Origin: Penium margaritaceum
Taxonomy: Eukaryota; Streptophyta; Zygnematophyceae; Desmidiales; Peniaceae
Direction of reading: 5' to 3'
DNA: 38,541 nucleotides
NCBI GenBank assembly: GCA_023375785.1
Contig: SZWC01001180.1
Location: forward strand, 145,386 to 183,926
The translations under genes and the position numbers were made by a program. Of this stretch, positions 31,728 through 38,541 are shown in pieces. Positions within the stretch are counted from its first letter, which is position 1, and the number at the start of each line of letters is the position of its first letter. A model generated the notes under the pieces. The model ran no database searches, was not told the origin of the DNA, and saw nothing but the letters and a program-made list of their open reading frames with translations.

Positions 31728-32657
31728 TAATGGTGTTAAATCGAGATCGAGACCGGTCTCGATCTCGCTTGTCTCGATTTTTTCTCGTCTCGTTGTCTCG
31801 TACCGCATGACACGAGACAATCTCGATTTGTCTCGCGCGAGACGAGACGAGACCGAGACACGTCATGTGTCGCGCGAGATCGGTACGAGAATCTCGTACC
31901 GCAGTATGAGTCTCGCTTTTTTTCTCGAGTGAACCCTGCCACGTGTGCCAAGGCTGTAATGGCCAATCGCACACTGGAGCTGTCAGCACAGAAAAGCCGG
32001 CAGATCCGGTGTGCGACACACTGTCTAGGAACGATCGTGGAGAGTCAACAGGAACATCGAAATTAAAGTTTTCGTAAACAACTTTTCACAACAAACTCCT
32101 ATCATAGTCACAATTGCACGTCGTTCATTGCGTAAAAAGCTGAAAGTACTTCGCGTAGAATGGTCGATTCACTCCCAGTATTTTTTTTCTTCGCTCCACG
32201 TAACCTGCTTGCGCGTGCCGAACGCCGACATGTGCAAACAGCAGGCTAGTCGTTCGTGGACATGTTTCGTGCCCGCTGGTCCAGACCTGCAGTTGTCAGG
32301 CGAGATGACCGCGTGACTTAGGGTTTGAATGGTAAACTGGGGGGGTTTGCTTCAACAAAGATGTAAACTCTAGTTGTTTAAAAGAACTTGCTCGCAGTCA
32401 GAATGAAGTCCTCGCGAAGTGGGTAGGCTGCGGAAGTGCGAATCGTCGTTTCGATCACCCCTCGCAACGGTGCAACATGCGAGATTAACTCGGACGTGAG
32501 CGAGACCGAGACGAGATCGAGACCAGCAAAACACAAATCGGTACGAGACCGAGATTGTCTCGTCCTATGTACCCGAGATGAGACATCTCGTACCGAAATG
32601 CAAAAAAACGAGTTTGAGATCGAGATGTCTCGTCTCGATCTCCATTTAACAGCCCTA
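31728..32657. mobile_element. hAT-like non-autonomous element (930 bp) nested in MULE-2
   Basis: The ends form an inverted repeat: TAATGGTGTTAAAT on the left and, reversed, TAGGGCTGTTAAAT on the right, followed in both by GAGATCGAGAC (about 22 of 26 match). The element is flanked by a perfect 8 bp direct repeat GCCGTAGC at 31720-31727 and 32658-32665. An 8 bp duplication and a TAGGG-type end point to the hAT superfamily. The subterminal ~180 bp on each side is a dense mixture of GAGAC and its complement GTCTC. No transposase frame is present. Confidence 0.88.
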
Positions 32658-32974
32658 GCCGTAGCCGACGTCTGCGCATCCCCCGGAATAGTACATTTTT
32701 GTTGCCAATGAATGCTCGCCGAATGGTTTAGGCCACCGGCAACGACATATTGTCCACGGTGGATGTTGCCGACGCCGTGCGCATGTCAACCTTGTCGACG
32801 GCATGTGCCGACGTCCACCCACGCTCACGCGAACAGGTTCATCAAGTGACCTGCTTTTTGTACCGGTTCGCACGATGAACCGATACTTCGCCGTTGGTTG
32901 AAGGTGCTTCCCCAATATGAAGTTGCGCTCTGTTTACTCCTACTATCGAACTTTGACGAACACGTTCCTTGGAC

Positions 32975-33262
32975 ATGGACAACGACGCCCGTCCTAATGG
33001 CCTCACACATCAGGGATGGGGTACTCCCGTGGAGGATCCTGTGGCCGTACACCAGGCATGGGTGGCATTGAAGGAGGCATGGGACCGCCATGTCGCACGC
33101 AACGCAAGGTTGGGCCACATTGTACCATCATGGGTCGTGTCTCCTGTTTCTCCGTACCATATGGCCTGGGTTTTGGGAGTGCCCATGCCAAGTAGCAGGC
33201 CGCTCAACTGTCCCGACCCATGGGAGCCGTGGATATGGTCGGAGCCACCGAGTCCGTCATGA
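32975..33262 (+). CDS. Small Trp-rich MULE-associated protein, MULE-2 member
   Basis: 95 residues from the ATG at 32975; a Met two codons upstream (32969) is also possible, but 32975 matches the start of the MULE-1 member. Conserved features are N8-G9, G14-W15, T17, HQAWVALKEAWD (26-37), a central W, MAWVLG, SRPLNCPDPWEPW and a Glu-Pro near the C-terminus. I do not recognise the family. It lies at the 3' side of the transposase in convergent orientation, as in MULE-1, after the nested hAT element. Retention of the whole reading frame in two diverged MULEs suggests it is a real gene of the element. No function can be assigned. Confidence 0.6.
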   Translation: MDNDARPNGLTHQGWGTPVEDPVAVHQAWVALKEAWDRHVARNARLGHIVPSWVVSPVSPYHMAWVLGVPMPSSRPLNCPDPWEPWIWSEPPSPS

Positions 33263-33465
33263 GGAATCCATGGTAATGCCGTCGACAACTTTGGGCATAT
33301 GAGATTTAATGTTGTGAGAGTACTGGGTTTATGAGTATTATTCCAGTGACATGTTTGGGTAGCCCAGCTATTTTCCGTGCAGAACAATGGGTACGCCTTC
33401 ATTATTTGATGTTCACAATGGGCATCCGAGGTTTATTGCAGAGACATATTTGGGTACATGAGACA

Positions 33466-33790
33466 TTATGAGCATGTGCTGTTGGTGTCCTGCACATTTC
33501 AGGGCATACAATTCATATTTCATGGGCATGTGGTGTTAGTGTCCTGCACATTCCAGGGCATCGAGTTCATATTTCAATGTCAACCAAGGATATTTCAGTA
33601 ATGTTTAATGATGAAATTTGGGCACGAAAGTGTTACTGCTGTTCATTTCATGGGCATGTCGTGTTAGTCTGGTGTTAGTGTCCTGCACCTTTCAGGGCAT
33701 ATAGATCATATTTCAATGTCAAGCAAGGGCATTTCAGTAATATTCAATGGTGAACATTGGGCATGAAAGTCTTAATCCTGTACCTATTAT
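33466..33790 (+). repeat. ~130 bp direct repeats, about 2.5 copies
   Basis: The segments at about 33523-33650 and 33651-33780 share blocks around CATGGGCATGT, TTAGTGTCCTGCAC, TTTCAGTAAT and TGAA. A partial copy precedes them from about 33466. GGGCAT and GGGTA words recur every 50-70 bp through 33270-33860. Confidence 0.75.
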
Positions 33791-34806
33791 GGGCATGGAA
33801 GTAATGATCTGGGTGGAATATGGGCATTGTTGCATTATTTCTCCGCCAAATGTGGGTATGCAGATACTAATTCAGTATGACTTACCCAGTCCACTCAGGA
33901 TCTAACCACTTTGGATCCAGTACACTGCACAGCCATAGCCAGTGGCACAGGTCGCATCCGCAACCCTGACGACCATGACATCCCAGTGCATAAAAAAACA
34001 TGTCCTCTTCGGCATCTATGTAGCCGATGTTGTCGTCTCCAGACACGTAGAAGACATCTTCCCCATGACTCTCCTCTGCCTCTGGTACAGTAGTGTAGGC
34101 ATCCGATTCACATGTGTCGTTGTGTGTAGGTGTACAATGGCACATGCCTACGAATCTTGTTCTTGTTGGCGGCCACAATTAGGAGAGCAGTTTCTGACAC
34201 ACGAATGTTGTACCAACTCCCAGGAGGAACATGATAGTCAAGTCGTCTTGGGCACAAGAAGCCATGTTGTTCATTCCATCAAACTAATGACGCAAAGAGA
34301 ATGAACTGAAGATGTCAAGAGTCTATATGTACCCTTCGTACCTCTGAGTGGTGGATCCAGATTTAGATTGGTTTATCACACCACTCTTCATTAGTATTTG
34401 AACACAACTGCAATTGTGGATTACAACACTTGCATACTGGGACAAGGCACAAATCATACTTGTCACTTATGATGCTCAGTCATGTAAAGTGACGACTATT
34501 ACATACTTTAGGGTTTGTACATGTGGTGGGAGGAGTACCCGAGATCAGGCAATGGTCACTCAAATCCTTTGTGAAATGCTGTTACTCAAAACTACTAATC
34601 CACGTACACCACAACTGAAGCCTACTGTAATGCAGGAGTGCAATCATGCGCCACATGTAATCTGGCGTGCACCTCCCTTACCACAAGTGGTCGTTGTTCA
34701 TCTCTGCAAAGCAAACACAGACAATGAACACATAGTTAAAATTCATGAACACAACCAAGTAACTCCTGAAATGACATAGGGGTAGAATGAAAGACCTGAC
34801 TCAGAC
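33791..34806. other. MULE-2 interior with an uncertain minus-strand frame (33882-34178)
   Basis: The minus-strand frame 34178-33882 (98 codons) has an acidic part (PEAEESHGEDVFYVSGDDN) and a Cys/Trp-rich part (CGCDLCHWLWLC). It could be a 3' exon of the transposase, because the previous open frame ends at a good splice donor (TTTG followed by GTGAGT) at about 34808, but I cannot fix an acceptor. The plus-strand frame 34414-34779 begins with TTG rather than ATG and has no domain. Confidence 0.3.
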
Positions 34807-34909
34807 TCACCAAAGGGCAAAGGACCGGTTGATGCTGTCCACTTCAGCATGGAAGGCCATCCAGGCCTCCTCACGGTCCTCGGCGTCATGGTGGTCGACG
34901 CCTTCCTCG

Positions 34910-37394
34910 TCACTGGACACAGAGACAGGGTCGACGACCTCCTGCCCCCCCTCCCCCCCCTCCTCCACTTCCTCCTCCCCCTCCCCCCCTCCTCCTCCTC
35001 CTCTTCTCCCTCCCTCCCTCTTCGTCCTCCCCCTCCTCGTGGGAGTCTTCCTCTTCCTCCTCCTCCTCCTCATCCTCAGACTCTGAATCCTCTACGGCAG
35101 GTGGTGCATCATCGGCCTCATCCCCTGAGTATCCCATAGCGTCCACGTTGCTCCTGCACGAGGCACACATGCGTCTCTCTGCGTCAAGCTCGGAGACGCG
35201 TGCGGCTGCCATCGCCTCTGGGCTTGGGGCCTCCATGTTTGGGCATGCCCGCCGGACATGTCCTTGCTTCCCACAGCGTGCACAGATGCGGCGGTTCTTC
35301 AACTTCGTGTACCTGTCCAAGTGCACCGTGGCTGGCCGCCCACGCCCGCGACTTGGGCCCGGCTGCTTCCACTTGGGCTTTGCGGGCTTGACCTGGCGCA
35401 CCTTTGGCAGTGGGAAGGGTGCGTTGTAGGTGCGCTTGTAGCTCAGGTTGAGGCAGCCGAGATCGATGTAGGTGACCGGGTTCATAGCGTTCTCCAGCAG
35501 TAGGCTGCACGCGTGCGGACACGGCACTCCATACTCCCGCCACCGCCCACATGTGCAGGACTTCGTCGTGATGTTGACGTCGCGTGGAGTGCCATTGGGC
35601 CGAGTGGCTGTGCCAGTGTGCCACGGTCCCCTCTCGTCGCCGTCCAAGTCCAAGGCGTACTCCCTGTTGCAGTCACAATTATTCTTCAGCTTCAGGTAGA
35701 GCGCGGGCGCGAAGTTGCCTGGGGCATCGTGCGCCAACCTGCGGCGAATGTTCCACAACCGCTGTACAAACAGATGCAAGTTGACAAAGCAGAAAAATGG
35801 GTACATCTTGCGCAGCTCGACTAGCTTGCCATTCAAGGACTCCATGGCGTCACTGGTGGTATGCCCACCGCAAGAAAGCGGACAGTACAGCCGACTCCAG
35901 CGCTCCTTCGGGATACCGGGCTCTCCATTCCCGCCCAGCAGGTAATCCACCGCCCTAGGTGATGTGCGCCGCATCTCTGCAAGAGCTGCGTCCCAGTCCG
36001 CCTCCGTCGTCACGTGTGCCAGGTTCCAGAAGAGTGCGCCAGACCTGCCCTGGCACTTGGACTGCACGTTGCGCATGAGGTGCCACGCGCAGTACGTGTG
36101 AGTCGCCCCGGGCAGCTTGGCCTCGACTGCGTTGGCCAGTCCCTTCTCCCAGTCAGAAATGACCACAATCCCCTGAGCTACTGCGTTCGGGTACGCTGCT
36201 ACCACCAACTCGCAGAACCAAGACCAATTGCGCTCATCTTCCCCGGATACCAGGGCGTATGCAGCGGGCACCGCATTGTCATTAGCGTCAAAAAATTGCA
36301 TGATGAGTAGTACCTGTTTGTGGCCGTTTTTGAGGTGTGTCCCATCCATGACAAGGAGCCTCCTCGTGTACTCAAAACCCCGCCTGCAGGCACCTGGTGC
36401 GATGAACACACGGTCGAAGGCACCGGTGTCACGATCTTTCTCCGCTTTGGCGATGGCTTGCGGGTCAACCCTCAGCACCTGCACATTGAAACATATTCGA
36501 CAGGATCAGTGACCGAACTATGTCATAGCCGTAGTCGCCAATGGTTGACAGCAGGTAAGTTAAAACGGAATATCTTGCCTCGTCCACGTACCCTGGGAAC
36601 ATGCTCCAGGGCTCGCTCTTCTTGGCGTACATTTTCTCTAGACACAACTTCTTTGCGCGGTAGAGGGTGGTGTATGGCACCTTCGTGTTGGCCACTTCTG
36701 TAACTACCGCCTGCAACGCCTTAGGCTTCACCAACGGGTCCCGGGCGATGGTGCTCTCAATGTGTCGTGCCACCCATCTCATGGTGCGCACGGGGTTACC
36801 CCGGCCGAGGCCGGGGTCACAAAGATGGCCATCCACGAATGGGGTGATGTTGATTGCACCGGACTTCTTGCTGTACCCGGCACGAACGATCCACAGAAAA
36901 CCTTTAGTGGTAAAATGCTTGCACCGGGCCACAAACCGAGTGGGATCGCTTTTCAGCCACCTCAACGCCATGCGGTTGTGTACCGCATACTCTTCGACTG
37001 TGGCTTTGCACGCGGCCATGCTCTCGAACGTTGAGCCACCCGGGAAGACCACCGTAGCCTTCTGCTTCTTCGGGGGAGCACGTGGGCTGGGGTCAGAGAT
37101 GCGGGCGGGGACAGCTTTCGCCTTGGCGTCGGCTGCCTTTACCTCATCGTCAGAACCGACGGTCCCGCCCTTCGTAGACTGCACACGCCCGCCTACACGG
37201 GACATCCTGAGGGGTCCGCTAGCTTCAGGGCGTGGGGCCCCGTCGACTGCAGCTGCCGGTGCATCGTCGTTCTCGGCACTTGGTGTCTGCTGCGTCAAGC
37301 ACGGATTTTCTGTGCCGTAGTCGTCGCTGTCGTCCGGCGGGAACCAGGATGATGTGACAGGTACGGCACCACTGTGGTGCGTGGTACCCGCCAT
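34910..37394 (-). CDS. MULE-2 transposase (MuDR-like, DDE + SWIM + CCHC), two exons
   Basis: The model joins 37394-36579 to 36478-34910 (about 794 residues) through a 100 bp phase-0 intron with a GC donor (GAG then GCAAGA) and an AG acceptor. Residues are numbered on the spliced protein. The order is an N-terminal low-complexity part, a MuDR-type DNA-binding domain (about 118-190: FPGGSTFESMAACKATVEEY, FVDGHLC), the DDE core with D317 (MDGTHLKNG), D381 (VISDWEKGL), C402-x2-H405 and a likely E431, a SWIM finger (C580-x-C582-x9-C592-x-H594), and a CCHC knuckle (C671, C674, H679, C684). It catalyses excision and insertion of the element. The end is an acidic tail and a Gly run that may contain a frameshift. 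No stop interrupts the domains. Confidence 0.88.
34945..35080. repeat. Purine/pyrimidine-biased low-complexity tract
   Basis: On the plus strand an almost pure C/T tract (CTCCTCCTC, CCCCCC runs), read on the minus strand as GAG and GGG codons in the transposase tail. Two frames are open through it, and the more protein-like 3' continuation is in the frame not used upstream. Confidence 0.85.
36479..36578 (-). other. Intron of the MULE-2 transposase (GC-AG)
   Basis: The position follows from aligning the two MULE transposases: both exons end at GYVDE/GYVVE and resume at VLRVDP/LKRVDP, with nothing in between alignable. The corresponding MULE-1 intron (11517-11617, 101 bp) has a canonical GTAAGT donor, so the GC donor here is probably a GT-to-GC change. 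Confidence 0.75.
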
Positions 37395-38038
37395 TGGGAC
37401 ACTCCATGGGAATTTTGTTCATAAAAACGAGCTTTTTATACATTGGATACCCACGGTCGTCACGCATGCGCCGTCTACGAGGCTGCCGTGGGCACGACCA
37501 ACATCAACGAAGCTTCAATGCAACACAATGCAATGCACGGCCAGACCACCCCCCTCCCCCAACCGCAACTTTTCTCGAACGTCGGAAAACATTTTCCTCT
37601 ATTGCGTACAACAGACGCTGTGGTAGGCACATGGTGACCGTGCATGATGGGAGATACATGGCGACTCGGGAACTCGACAGAGTGTGAATCGTGACAGGCT
37701 GTCAACATCAGATGGGAGTGCGCGCGAACACACGGGCGTGTTAGGTACCTACGTTTGTACAAAATGTTAAACTTCGTCGAACCTTGAAAAAACAGACATG
37801 ACGTGACACAATTGGCACGATGGTGTGCAGCGCCTATGTACGAGCCCAAGCGTTACATTATGTTATGTAAGACCCTCGTGTACAAGGTGTCGGAGCCCTA
37901 ACGAACCACGCGTTATTCTTCCATATTTGAAGAACGACCGGCGACGACATCTCTTTTATCATGGTTGTTGAAATCAATGTCGAAAACGTTAAAACCATGA
38001 AACATGTATCACGCGTGCCCATACCTGACACTAACCGG
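37395..38038. other. 5' flank of the MULE-2 transposase
   Basis: Lies between the start codon and the right terminal array and should contain the promoter. A TTTTTATA sequence occurs near 37433 on the plus strand, but I see no convincing TATA box in the transcribed direction. Confidence 0.4.
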
Positions 38039-38194
38039 GGTCACAGATGTCATGTCGATTTCAACTATGGGCATCGCAGTCATTTCGATTCCGACTATGG
38101 ACACCGCATGCGAGTCGGAATCGACTTTGGGCACCGCATACGGTTCGCTTTCAACATTGGGCACCGCGGATCTATCGACCGCGACGATGGGCAT
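38039..38194 (+). repeat. Terminal array of five 30 bp modules, right end of MULE-2
   Basis: Modules start at 38039, 38069, 38099, 38129 and 38159, exactly 30 bp apart, with a partial one at 38189. Read outward they encode GHRCHVDFNY, GHRSHFDSDY, GHRMRVGIDF, GHRIRFAFNI and GHRGSIDRDD. The outermost matches the outermost left module (VSIDRND), and the others follow in the same order. Confidence 0.87.
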
Positions 38195-38209
38195 ATAACA
38201 ACTCCGTCC

Positions 38210-38218
38210 AATAAGGAA
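38210..38218 (+). repeat. Target-site duplication of MULE-2, right copy
   Basis: AATAAGGAA, identical to 31357-31365. Confidence 0.8.
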
Positions 38219-38541
38219 TTCATCTTTGAATTGCTACAATGATGCAGGTTAAATGCTTAGGGTATGATTTTGGAAGATGATTTGTTACCCACAATCACTC
38301 TTGAAGGGCGGAGAGGAATAGAAGAGTAATACAGTTAAATGAATCTGTTATGATATGCTTTGTTGGATCCATGTAGCTTTGGTCATACTGAGCTAGTAAA
38401 AGGAAGGGTTGAAGACAATTGTTGAGAATAAACCTAGGTTTCTCTCTCATCCGGCATAGATTGAATTGGAGATAACTTTTAGGGCATGCACGCCCATGCA
38501 AAAACGAACATGAGCTCTGTGTGTGAGTGCGATGCAAGACG
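38219..38541. other. Right flank of MULE-2
   Basis: AT-rich sequence with no gene recognised. The short minus-strand frame at 38295-38537 has no domain. Confidence 0.45.

Larger units (their letters stand above)
31366..38209 (-). mobile_element. MULE-2, Mutator-like element with defined ends
   Basis: The 6844 bp element is bounded by a perfect 9 bp direct repeat (AATAAGGAA). Both ends read GG inward, and the first GCCC of the module array starts 16-18 bases in on each side. Inside the ends lie inverted arrays of five 30 bp modules. The body holds a two-exon transposase on the minus strand (34910-37394) and a small convergent ORF (32975-33262). A hAT-like element with its target duplication (938 bp in total) is nested inside, so the original MULE was about 5.9 kb. 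The near-intact transposase suggests it is much younger than MULE-1. Confidence 0.82.

Noticed and set aside
31381..38194. A CRISPR array from the regular 30 bp repeats
   Set aside because: There are no spacers: the modules are directly tandem, occur in inverted pairs at transposon ends and lie in a eukaryotic genome.
38039..38242. A secreted or structural repeat protein made of GHR decapeptides
   Set aside because: The frame crosses the MULE-2 boundary and is mirrored in the other terminus, so a terminal repeat array is the simpler reading.

Overview
This is a repeat-dominated eukaryotic nuclear window, most likely from a green plant-lineage genome (a streptophyte alga or early land plant). 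The lineage call rests on one host gene, a plant-type ceramide glucosyltransferase, together with Ty1/copia elements, Mutator-like elements (MULEs) and a premature-stop pattern that fits cytosine deamination, much of it at CHG sites. The species cannot be named from the sequence.

Layout. Positions 1-4310 hold a decayed Ty1/copia retrotransposon on the minus strand (gag zinc knuckle, protease, integrase, reverse transcriptase), cut by the window edge. Positions 4880-6160 are a GC-rich minisatellite with a ~60 bp period. About 6900-13580 is an old MULE ('MULE-1'). It has a four-exon transposase pseudogene on the minus strand (9150-12603) and two small related ORFs on the plus strand at its far end (7561-7866 and 7939-8561). 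About 13621-21235 is bounded by a 35 bp terminal inverted repeat and holds little recognisable coding sequence: a copia-type primer-binding site, a CA microsatellite and an unusual array of short palindromes. Positions 22205-24215 hold two broken copia copies joined head to head. A broken pogo-like transposase follows (24581-25348).

The only convincing host gene is the intronless ceramide glucosyltransferase at 27936-30017 (plus strand).

Positions 31366-38209 form a second MULE ('MULE-2', 6844 bp) whose ends can be defined. It has a 9 bp target-site duplication (AATAAGGAA), inverted terminal arrays of five 30 bp modules, a two-exon transposase with DDE, SWIM and CCHC motifs on the minus strand, and a convergent small ORF (32975-33262) of the same family as the two in MULE-1. 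A 930 bp hAT-like non-autonomous element with a perfect 8 bp target-site duplication is nested inside it.

The most notable possible novelty is the small Trp-rich protein family that accompanies both MULEs in convergent orientation. This recalls the mudrA/mudrB layout of maize MuDR, although I see no similarity to MURB. Two 'n' positions (5510 and 8255) are each flanked by near-identical direct duplicates, probably unmerged contig overlaps, so copy numbers there should not be trusted.
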